From contig CAMLER010000035.1 in NCBI GenBank assembly GCA_946478915.1, positions 1-15,263 of the forward strand: a DNA stretch of 15,263 nt. Direction: 5' to 3'. The number at the start of each line of letters is the position of its first letter. Position 1 is the stretch's first letter. Below are positions 6,643 through 13,830 of this stretch, in pieces. This DNA is from an uncultured Chryseolinea sp. (GTDB lineage: Bacteria > Bacteroidota > Bacteroidia > Cytophagales > Cyclobacteriaceae). A program made the translations under genes and the position numbers. The notes beneath the pieces are model-generated. The model made no database searches and had not been told where the DNA came from. It worked only from the letters and a program-made list of their open reading frames with translations.

Positions 6643-8024
6643 TGTCGATCGTTCAATATTCCACAATTATCGTACTCGGGATCAATATTTATAAACACAT
6701 CCGCCCTGGCTTTCTCAAACCATTTTTGCAGGATTTTGTCTTTCTTTTCGTTCAACGTTGCAGTCTGTATTTTTGTCCAGTCTTTCTCCAAAGAAGCCTG
6801 ATGTGGTGGAGTTCTTGCTTTGTAGTAAAGAATTCGAACAGCATCTTTTCCATCATCCGTGCGGTACGTGATGGGTTCTGAAATCTTTCCGATCTCCATC
6901 GAATCAAGTTTAAAAAATATTATCGGGTCCAATTCATCGACAGTAAGACTCATTCCGCCTTCCTGATCGCTGAAGTATCCACCGTTACCCTTCGTGGCTA
7001 CGTCGTCAGAATATTCCTTCGCTGCCTTTTCAAATTTCATACTATCAGCAACGATCAGGGTTCGAAGACTGTCAAGATAGCGCGTGGCCTTTTTTATATC
7101 CTCCTCAGATGGTTTTGGCGAGATAAGTACATGCCGTGAGTGATATTCATTCCCCCGGCGTTCCATTAATTGCATGATGTGCATGCCAAAGGGTGATTCA
7201 AACGGCATAGAGATTTCTTTCGGCTTCAGCCTGAAGGCCATTGCCTCATACTCCGGTACCATTCGTCCACGCGCAGACCAGCCCATATCCCCACCGTTTG
7301 ATAGAACTGACGGATCATCTGAATACTTCTTTGCCACGGTTGCAAAGTCGGCCCCCGCCAGCAACTGATTTCTTACATCGATCAACTCTGCTCTCGTTTT
7401 ATTTTTTTGCTCGCTGCTTACTTCTGCGATCTTCACAATCTGTGCGACCTGCACGCCTGCAGAAAAATACGGAAGACTATCCTTGGGAATTTTGTTGAAG
7501 AAGCGTTTAACTTCCGCGGGTGTGACGGTTATGCCCGAGGTCATCTCGTCTTCCATCTTGCTTACGATCATTTGCTCTCTGATCTGTTCGCGCAATTCCA
7601 TCCTCAACTGTTCTAATGTTTTGCCATAGAGTTGCTCCAACTGATCAGGCGTACTTCCGGACTGCGCAAGAATCATATCCATCCGGTTCTGTGTGTTTAA
7701 ATCGACTTCAGCATCCAGGACAACAACGGAATCTATTTCGGCCTTGGCCAGCATCAGCTTGTTCCGCACTAACATGGCCAGGTACTGGCAGCGAATTTCG
7801 GGTGAAGGAGACCCCCCATTTGTAAGATAGTCCTGGTATGCTCTTTCAAGTTCCGACTGGATCAATATATAATTGTCAACCTTTGCGATGATTTTATCGA
7901 CCACAAAGCCGTCGGTTTCCTGTGCCGACACACCGGTCAAAAACAGGCTAAATAAAATCAGGAGGCAGAATCGAATTCTGATTATCCTGCTGATATTATT
8001 TGAAAATTTCAAAATCGTCGTCAT
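6639..8024 (-). CDS. SurA-type periplasmic peptidyl-prolyl isomerase
   Basis: About 461 residues. A signal peptide with hydrophobic core FCLLILFSLFLTG and likely cleavage at VSA/QE is followed by a SurA N-terminal chaperone region (IIAKVDNYILIQSELERAYQ, then a helical part with EQLRMELREQIREQMI). Two parvulin domains follow. The first has FATVAKKYSDDP, GGDMGW and PFESPFGMHIMQL. The second starts at YHSRHVLISPKP and has FEKAAKEYSDD and GGYFSDQEGG. SurA chaperones unfolded outer-membrane proteins through the periplasm. The start is ambiguous: ATG at 8024 gives a shorter signal n-region, and ATG at 8045 adds seven residues. Both overlap the upstream lipoprotein gene (29 or 50 bases). The 3' end overlaps moxR by ATGA. 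The C-terminal PEYDNCGIL tail has a single Cys. Confidence 0.9.
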   Translation of the reverse strand: MTTILKFSNNISRIIRIRFCLLILFSLFLTGVSAQETDGFVVDKIIAKVDNYILIQSELERAYQDYLTNGGSPSPEIRCQYLAMLVRNKLMLAKAEIDSVVVLDAEVDLNTQNRMDMILAQSGSTPDQLEQLYGKTLEQLRMELREQIREQMIVSKMEDEMTSGITVTPAEVKRFFNKIPKDSLPYFSAGVQVAQIVKIAEVSSEQKNKTRAELIDVRNQLLAGADFATVAKKYSDDPSVLSNGGDMGWSARGRMVPEYEAMAFRLKPKEISMPFESPFGMHIMQLMERRGNEYHSRHVLISPKPSEEDIKKATRYLDSLRTLIVADSMKFEKAAKEYSDDVATKGNGGYFSDQEGGMSLTVDELDPIIFFKLDSMEIGKISEPITYRTDDGKDAVRILYYKARTPPHQASLEKDWTKIQTATLNEKKDKILQKWFEKARADVFINIDPEYDNCGILNDRQ

Positions 8025-8919
8025 CTTTTGCTGCTTTGAAAACATCGTCTTCCAGTTTCTTGGCCAAATTTACTTTGCGCCGGTTCAGAATGATATTTCG
8101 TATGTCGTCCTTTACAAACTCCAAAGGTGAGACATTATCTGATATTCTGTAACGCTCAACCCTTAGGAAGTACAGAAAGTTATTATCAGAGGTTTCATAA
8201 TAAGGATTAGTTTTAAGAAACTGAATCTTATTCGGAATTTCGGCCAATGGCGAGTTCTTAACAAGGTCATCAAAAACCATCCATGTAGAATCTGAAATGT
8301 GATAAGCGGCGGCGAAGCTCAGGCAATAAGATTTTAGGTCCTGTCGCTCCTGTTCGTTGTTCGCATATATCAGTTCCTTTATCTTATTGGTTCGGGGAGC
8401 ATTTTGTGGCACCTTTACGAAGGTGGCCTGGACGATATTCTGCTTTAAGATAAAATTATCGACATTCTCCTTGTAATACTGCTCAATTTCTGAGTTTGAA
8501 ACAGATGTATCCAGATTCTTATTTACGAACTGATTCTGGTATTCATAGGCTATTATGCTATAACGGTAGTCCAGAACTTTGCGTTCGACTTCCGCTTCAT
8601 TGATATCAATTTTCCGCGAAGCTTCCTGGATTAGCAATTGTTTTCTGATCCAACTGTTAATATAGGCTTCTACAATATTTGCGCTGTCAGTTGACGGTGT
8701 TCCCGGGGCAACAATGCCTATGAGCTCATCTCTGTAGAGGTAGGAATTATTTGCTCTTGCAACAGGTTGCCGTCCTTCATCACTATCGGAATTGTTCCCT
8801 TTTATTTTGATTAGATCGCAGCCGGATAGCAACGATGCAGCAATTATGTTTACCACAAAGACAAAAGAACTACTTCTTGACCAATAAATGCTGGAATATG
8901 TACTGTTTTCCTTTACCAT
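7996..8919 (-). CDS. SurA-like lipoprotein without a visible isomerase domain
   Basis: 307 residues. A hydrophobic segment ends in a lipobox LLSGC (Cys34), so this is a predicted lipoprotein. The mature part is mostly charged helices (RKQLLIQEASRKIDINEAEVERKVLDYRYSII region; SNSEIEQYYKENVDNFILKQ), which resembles the chaperone part of SurA/PpiD proteins. The C-terminal half lacks the parvulin marks seen in both neighbours: no GGxLGW block and no FGYHI strand. It is probably a membrane-tethered chaperone or scaffold working with the flanking isomerases. The ATG at 8919 lies 50 bases inside the upstream gene. A GTG at 8856 lies just after the upstream stop but would leave a very short signal sequence without the basic residue Arg15, so ATG is preferred. 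The gene overlaps the surA-like gene downstream. Confidence 0.82.
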   Translation of the reverse strand: MVKENSTYSSIYWSRSSSFVFVVNIIAASLLSGCDLIKIKGNNSDSDEGRQPVARANNSYLYRDELIGIVAPGTPSTDSANIVEAYINSWIRKQLLIQEASRKIDINEAEVERKVLDYRYSIIAYEYQNQFVNKNLDTSVSNSEIEQYYKENVDNFILKQNIVQATFVKVPQNAPRTNKIKELIYANNEQERQDLKSYCLSFAAAYHISDSTWMVFDDLVKNSPLAEIPNKIQFLKTNPYYETSDNNFLYFLRVERYRISDNVSPLEFVKDDIRNIILNRRKVNLAKKLEDDVFKAAKDDDDFEIFK

Positions 8920-10840
8920 TAACCTTAACGCGGTATTTCTTCTTTAACTGCGAAATCCAATTTCTTTCCAAAAATCCCTGATAATCTGAAATTACCGCGG
9001 GTTTTGCCTCCTCAAACGTCATTGGGCCCGCCGGAAGTATGTCTTTCAGCCACGCAAGGTAATATATTCCGTTGTTTTCCGCCGAATGCACACCTTTTGC
9101 CCATGGGACTTCGCCCAAAACCACTTTTTTATCCTTTTCATAATATCCTGTTTCCGCCCTTACCTTATTTTGGGTGATAAAGGTTTCAATCTCTGCCTCG
9201 TCGCCGCCAATAATTAATTTCTGGAGTGGCTCTCTAAAAGAGGGAGTATTTGAAGAATACAGCGTTGCATGAGCGCGTTCGTCTGACTTGAAATCGGCTT
9301 TGTGATCCTGGAAGTATTTGCGTTGACCCGCTGAATCCTGTGATGCTTTGCTCCAAACCTCTTTCTCCATGATGTCGAACAGAAGAATTCCTTCATAATA
9401 TTCCTGCAACAAGAATTTGTACGACGGATTTTCTTTCATGATACGTTCTTCGACTAATTCAGCTATTTCCCGATCGACAAAATCATGGTACAATTGATCC
9501 AGATAATTATGAGCAGAAAGCTTGGTAGCACGTTGATTCTTTTTTACAAAAGAAACCACCTCAGCTACTGTCCGTGGAGTTCCATGAAGCGTGAAAATAG
9601 CCTTATTCCCGTTTTCTGAAGATACGGTCGGATTCCATTTCCCTGTGAGCAAACTTGAATCCGCGATCGACAACAAAAAATTTTTCGCCTCCTGGTTTTC
9701 CAGGAATTGATTGTCTGTTCGAAGTTTCTTCTGCAAATCCTTTTTTGACAACTCCGTTCGCTCGTCACGTGTCACCTTGTTTCTAAGCGACACTTTTTGT
9801 TCTTCAAAAGAAGGCAGGGGGATTTTACGCTCCAATCGCATGATATGCCATCCGTATTGCGTTTGAAAAGGGTCTGAAAATTCGCCCGGTTGTTCGAGTG
9901 CAAAAGCCATTTTTTCGAACTCCGGCACCGCCGACATTCCACCGGTGCCAAAAGGTTGAAGCTTGCCTCCGTCATCTTTCGTGTTCACGTCTTCGGAATA
10001 CTGGCTGCATAACTCATTCCATTCGACACCACCTCTTAGCTGGTCGTGGATATTAAAAATAGCGTCCTTGATTTTGTCATTGTTTTTGTCACGTCCGGTT
10101 CGAAGCATAATATGCGATACCTGAACCTCTCCTCTGGCCGCCCTCCGTCCGGAAACTTTTATAATGTGATAACCATATTTCGTTCTAACGGGATAGCTAA
10201 CATCTCCAACGGATGTCATATACGCAGCTGTTTCGAAAGGATACACCATCTGCAACGCAGTGAAAAACCCAAGATTACCTGCATTTGCTTTTGCCGAAGG
10301 GTCATTCGAGTATTGCGCTGCGATTTTCGAAAAATCTTCGCCGTCAACAATGCGCTTTCGCAGATCCAATATCTGTGCGTAGGCCTTCGCGGTATCTGCC
10401 GGAGATGCATCCGGCTTAACCGAAATTAAAATGTGTGAAGCGTTTATTTCTTCCTGAAGGCGGTCATAGGTTAATCTCACGAGACTATCTACCATATTTG
10501 CGTCTGGAAAATACGGTTTACGAAGTTCGTCTCGGTATCCGTTGTACTCGTTAAGAAATACTTTTGTGGTATCTAACTTCCGGGCTCTCGCCTCTTCAAC
10601 TTTGAGTTTGAAATTGACGAACAGGTCCAGGTATTCGTTTATCTTCTGTTCGGTAAAATCTTTCTCGCGGTCAGGATGATTTTTTTCGTAGAGATAGATG
10701 AACTCATCTACCGTTACCGGTCTTTTGTTGACCTTGAAAAGTACCTGTGATTTTTTGTTGGTTGTACTATGCGTTTGTGAAAGAGAGTCGATCGGAAAAA
10801 ATAAACTGCATAGTAAAGTTATTACTGCGCGATTGAGCAT
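8870..10840 (-). CDS. Double-parvulin periplasmic peptidyl-prolyl isomerase
   Basis: 656 residues from the ATG at 10840. A signal peptide (AVITLLCSLFFPIDSLSQ) is followed by an N-terminal region (VLFKVNKRPVTVDEFIYLYEKN), then parvulin domain 1 (about 132-232: INASHILISVKPDA, FSKIAAQYSNDPSAKANAGNLGFF, YPVRTKYGYHIIKV) and domain 2 (about 238-347: VQVSHIMLRTG, WNELCSQYSEDVNTKDDGGKLQPF, FSDPFQTQYGWHIMRL). The remaining 300 residues have no family I recognise but keep a helical chaperone-like look. The gene likely assists folding of exported proteins. An upstream in-frame GTG at 10864 would make a GTGA overlap with the kinase gene and add eight residues. ATG gives a cleaner signal peptide. The 3' end overlaps the lipoprotein gene by 50 bases. 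Confidence 0.9.
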   Translation of the reverse strand: MLNRAVITLLCSLFFPIDSLSQTHSTTNKKSQVLFKVNKRPVTVDEFIYLYEKNHPDREKDFTEQKINEYLDLFVNFKLKVEEARARKLDTTKVFLNEYNGYRDELRKPYFPDANMVDSLVRLTYDRLQEEINASHILISVKPDASPADTAKAYAQILDLRKRIVDGEDFSKIAAQYSNDPSAKANAGNLGFFTALQMVYPFETAAYMTSVGDVSYPVRTKYGYHIIKVSGRRAARGEVQVSHIMLRTGRDKNNDKIKDAIFNIHDQLRGGVEWNELCSQYSEDVNTKDDGGKLQPFGTGGMSAVPEFEKMAFALEQPGEFSDPFQTQYGWHIMRLERKIPLPSFEEQKVSLRNKVTRDERTELSKKDLQKKLRTDNQFLENQEAKNFLLSIADSSLLTGKWNPTVSSENGNKAIFTLHGTPRTVAEVVSFVKKNQRATKLSAHNYLDQLYHDFVDREIAELVEERIMKENPSYKFLLQEYYEGILLFDIMEKEVWSKASQDSAGQRKYFQDHKADFKSDERAHATLYSSNTPSFREPLQKLIIGGDEAEIETFITQNKVRAETGYYEKDKKVVLGEVPWAKGVHSAENNGIYYLAWLKDILPAGPMTFEEAKPAVISDYQGFLERNWISQLKKKYRVKVNGKGKQYIFQHLLVKK

Positions 10841-10860
10841 GGTAAAAAATATTGTGTTGA

Positions 10861-11286
10861 TCACTTAAAACGAACAGTTTTCTCCAGCCGGCATATCGTG
10901 TGTTCGTTCGTCCTTTGATATTCTACTTTATCCATTATTGATTTGACCAGACGGATGCCTAAACCGCCCTTTCGCTTTTCATGAATAATATTGTCAATGG
11001 CAGGTGTGCTAAATTCATTGATGTCAAAAACAGTTCCGTCGTCAATTATTTCAAACACAAGCGGACTGTTATTATCGACGTGTATGACAAGTTCAAACAA
11101 ATCTTCATTCTTACAGTGATGGGCATGGATCATAAGGTTTGAGCACATTTCGTCCAGGGCAAGTACAATCTCGCTTATTTGCAGATCCGGAATATCATGG
11201 TTTTTCAGCGAGCCCCGAATAAAGTCACGAACACCTTTAAGGTTTTCAATACTACAACCAACCTTATATTTATAACTATACTTCAT
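10861..11286 (-). CDS. RsbW/SpoIIAB-like HATPase anti-sigma or switch kinase
   Basis: 141 residues, a single GHKL ATPase domain of the RsbW type. The N box reads ALDEMCSNLMIHAH (Glu46, Asn50), the G1 box EIIDDGTVFD (Asp82, Gly84) and the G2 box RKGGLGIRLVKSIMD (Gly107-Gly110). There is no histidine-kinase dimerisation domain or sensor, so it is a serine kinase or binding partner in a partner-switching system: it phosphorylates the STAS protein and binds a target regulator. It overlaps the STAS gene start by 11 bases. Its stop abuts or overlaps the following isomerase gene. No sigma factor gene is in the window, so the target is unknown. Confidence 0.9.
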   Translation of the reverse strand: MKYSYKYKVGCSIENLKGVRDFIRGSLKNHDIPDLQISEIVLALDEMCSNLMIHAHHCKNEDLFELVIHVDNNSPLVFEIIDDGTVFDINEFSTPAIDNIIHEKRKGGLGIRLVKSIMDKVEYQRTNEHTICRLEKTVRFK

Positions 11287-11620
11287 TGATCAATTGCTTT
11301 GCTTCGCTCTTATCTTTTCCTATCTGCAAAAGTTCATTCAGGCCGAGAATATTAAAAGTGTTGGCAACTTTATCACTCATTCCAAAGAGAACCATTTTGA
11401 TATTTCGATCTTTAAATTCTTCGATATAGGACATGAACACTCCAAGGCCTGCGGACGAAATATATTCCAGCGCACCACAGTCTACCAGTATCTTCTTATA
11501 TCCTTCTCCCACACTTTTTGCAATGGACAGGTCAAGCTCGATTGAAGAGCTGGCGTCGATTTCTCCGATTAAGGCAATAATGTCCGCTCCATCTTCCTGT
11601 AGTCGTTTGATGTGGATCAT
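11276..11620 (-). CDS. STAS-domain anti-sigma factor antagonist
   Basis: 114 residues, one STAS domain of the SpoIIAA/RsbV type. The pattern IIALIGEIDASSSIEL at the start, KKILVDCGALEYISSAGLGVFMSYIEEF in the middle (SSAGL at 55-59, with the phospho-accepting Ser at 55 or 56), and VANTFNILGLNELLQI near the end are all characteristic. It is phosphorylated by the HATPase kinase encoded next and dephosphorylated by a SpoIIE-type phosphatase. Unphosphorylated STAS protein captures the kinase and frees the kinase's target. ATG at 11620 is the start. The 75-base gap to the phosphatase gene holds no promoter matching the Bacteroidota consensus that I could see. Confidence 0.92.
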   Translation of the reverse strand: MIHIKRLQEDGADIIALIGEIDASSSIELDLSIAKSVGEGYKKILVDCGALEYISSAGLGVFMSYIEEFKDRNIKMVLFGMSDKVANTFNILGLNELLQIGKDKSEAKQLINEV

Positions 11621-11695
11621 AGGTTTTAAACGTGTTTTAATTTTTTATGTTAACTCCAAAATATTTGCACTTTCCCCTCTGAAATGGAACTTTTT

Positions 11696-13756
11696 TCATT
11701 TAAACTTCACAATCATCGTCGTATAGTCATCATCTATATTGCTGGTTCCTGAAAACTCATAAAGCTTATTTATCAAGTGATTTTGAATCTGTAGCGGCGA
11801 AAGGTCACTCGCATTGTTTACCAGTTGGGAAAGGCGTTCGTATCCGAACTCGTCACCCTTACCATCCTTTGCTTCTGTGATTCCATCGGTGTACAATACC
11901 ATAATATCACCTGGACTATAATTGAAAACATTTGATTCAATAAAATTGCAATACGTTTTGTTTCGGACCATTCCCAGTGCAACACCTCTGTCTTTGAAAT
12001 ACTGGGAGGATTTTGTTTGTGCGCAGTAATATAAAATCGGACAATGACCGGCTCGCGCATATTTCACTGACTTCTTTTGCGTGTCGATGATAAAGTAGGT
12101 CGCGGAAATAAATGATCCGCGCTCCAGGCAATACAAAAGAGCCTGGTTGGCGTGAATCATGAACTCCTTCGGTTCAATGTCGCGTTGTGCCAGACTGTGA
12201 AATATCCCTTTCATCTGTGACATGTGAAATGCCGCAGTGGTACCCTTCCCCGATACGTCGGCAATGATAATGGAGATCAAATGCTTATCAATACGGAGAG
12301 TGTCATAGTAGTCACCGCCAACTTCATCGGCAGATTCAGAAAAAGCAGCTATTTCAAAATCATTATCCTGTTCCAAAATGGTAGGCAGCAAACTCTTTTG
12401 CACCATTTTGGCGATCTTTAATTCTTCCTTGTAACGTTCGTTTTGCAGGGCCTCCTCCATAAGACGGAAGTTTTCAATAGAGATCCCGGCCTGGTTTGAA
12501 AATGTTGAGACAATCTTGGTCATCTCTTTGTTGAAGCTTTCCGGCAGTTCTTTAAGCAAAGCCAGCGTTCCGATGTTTTGACCTTTCACATAAATGGGAA
12601 AAGCAAGTATGGACCGGAAACGCGATCCTTTGAGAGAAGCAAGGTGCTTGGAGAGGTTTTTCGTTTTTTCGCTTCCCTGATCAAGTATACCCTTTACGTT
12701 ATGTGTCTTAAGGTGATTGATGATGTCATACGATTCCTTATCGGTGATCTTATAAGTAAAAAGCTTGTGCTCGTGTTCGTTGCTATTGATTTCGAGCCAG
12801 GCAGCATCGGCAAACACGGAGCTTACAGATGTTTCAAGAAGGATATTATAAACGCTTTCCTCGCTTTGTTCAGTTTGTATTGACTGGCTGATACGCTGAA
12901 AGTTCACCACCTCTTCCAGTTTTTGTTCAAATACGGAAGTGGTTGGCAGATTGAAGAGGATAACCAGGAACGAAAAAATACTGTAAACTGTAACAAATAC
13001 GATAAGTGAAAATATAAAAATGTGGTAACGGTAATCTGTAAAGTATTCGGAGGAGTTATTGATTTCCTCTGAAAGAGAGCTGTTGGTGTAAAAAATGTAC
13101 AGCAGGTAAAATACGGTTAGTAATAACAAGAGAAGGCTGGTCCATTTTTGACGGAAGTTGAGAAAGGCTACCCACTTCATGTTGCCCGACAACACCAGAC
13201 CAGTGATAACAAACACGCCGAGCATTGTTCCATACAGCCATTCTACCAGCGGAACTTTAAAACTGTTATATACCAGGGAGATCAGAAGGCCGATCTCGAA
13301 GAAAGCCCACAGTCGCAGCAGCCATTTTGATTTTTGATAAAGGATAAGCCGCTTCCAGGCAGCAAATGCCATCATCAGGAACCCGATCATCAGACCCAGA
13401 TTGATCATGTAGATGAGGTCGATGAACACGATGTGGTGCGTAAGCGCGGTGTCGCCCAGCAGGTACTCGATCAACCGAAGGCCCAACGAGACCACTGTAG
13501 CAATAAGGCCGGTTGCGAATACCCGCCATAAAAGGTCGACAAAGTTCAGTACTTCATCCCTTTCAATTTTTATCTTGTAGTAATAGAAAAGGGAAAGAAT
13601 GAAGAGATTGAGTAGGATGTTAGGCAGCCAAACCGGCAGGTCCGGGTTGGTTTTATGGGCAAACTCAAGGTGGATTGAAATATCAGTAAAAAGCAGGGCT
13701 AGCCAGGTTATTACACCCACTGTAAAAAGTAGTCGGGAGATCGCCTTTGACCGCAC
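11696..13756 (-). CDS. Membrane GAF-SpoIIE (PP2C-type) serine phosphatase
   Basis: 686 residues. About eight membrane spans occupy residues 5-270. A short coiled stretch and a GAF-like domain (about 298-430, ending FSNQAGISIENFRLM) lead into a SpoIIE/PP2C phosphatase (about 440-686). Metal-binding and catalytic blocks are VGGDYYD (479-485), ADVSGKG (499-505), ARAGHCPILYY, LYTDGITEA (621-629) and DDDYTTMIV at the end. It should dephosphorylate the STAS protein encoded next in response to a membrane or GAF-sensed signal. The start is GTG at 13756: upstream codons in frame reach a TAA after four residues and no ATG is nearby. The terminator of the preceding gene lies 15 bases upstream of this start. 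Confidence 0.92.
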   Translation of the reverse strand: MRSKAISRLLFTVGVITWLALLFTDISIHLEFAHKTNPDLPVWLPNILLNLFILSLFYYYKIKIERDEVLNFVDLLWRVFATGLIATVVSLGLRLIEYLLGDTALTHHIVFIDLIYMINLGLMIGFLMMAFAAWKRLILYQKSKWLLRLWAFFEIGLLISLVYNSFKVPLVEWLYGTMLGVFVITGLVLSGNMKWVAFLNFRQKWTSLLLLLLTVFYLLYIFYTNSSLSEEINNSSEYFTDYRYHIFIFSLIVFVTVYSIFSFLVILFNLPTTSVFEQKLEEVVNFQRISQSIQTEQSEESVYNILLETSVSSVFADAAWLEINSNEHEHKLFTYKITDKESYDIINHLKTHNVKGILDQGSEKTKNLSKHLASLKGSRFRSILAFPIYVKGQNIGTLALLKELPESFNKEMTKIVSTFSNQAGISIENFRLMEEALQNERYKEELKIAKMVQKSLLPTILEQDNDFEIAAFSESADEVGGDYYDTLRIDKHLISIIIADVSGKGTTAAFHMSQMKGIFHSLAQRDIEPKEFMIHANQALLYCLERGSFISATYFIIDTQKKSVKYARAGHCPILYYCAQTKSSQYFKDRGVALGMVRNKTYCNFIESNVFNYSPGDIMVLYTDGITEAKDGKGDEFGYERLSQLVNNASDLSPLQIQNHLINKLYEFSGTSNIDDDYTTMIVKFK

Positions 13757-13770
13757 TGGCTGTGATTCTT

Positions 13771-13797
13771 AAAAAAAAAGCCAATCCTGAGATTGGC
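13771..13797 (-). terminator. Intrinsic terminator of the T9SS cargo gene
   Basis: Read on the minus strand, GCCAATC (13797-13791), loop TCAG, GATTGGC (13786-13780) and then nine T (13779-13771). The seven-base stem with tetraloop and T-tract is a textbook intrinsic terminator. It lies 28 bases after the stop of the large secreted-protein gene and separates it from the phosphatase gene. Confidence 0.88.
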
Positions 13798-13809
13798 CTA
13801 CAAGTATAG

Positions 13810-13830
13810 GAATAATCGGTAAAATTATTC
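13810..13830. repeat. AT-rich inverted repeat at the stop of the T9SS gene
   Basis: GAATAAT (13810-13816) and ATTATTC (13824-13830) are a perfect 7-base inverted repeat with a 7-base spacer, overlapping the TAA stop at 13825-13827. It sits just ahead of the strong terminator and may only be chance in AT-rich DNA. Confidence 0.35.

Noticed and set aside
10046..10429. A 127-codon plus-strand open frame opposite the double-parvulin gene
   Set aside because: It is antisense to both parvulin domains and has no start signal or recognisable motif.
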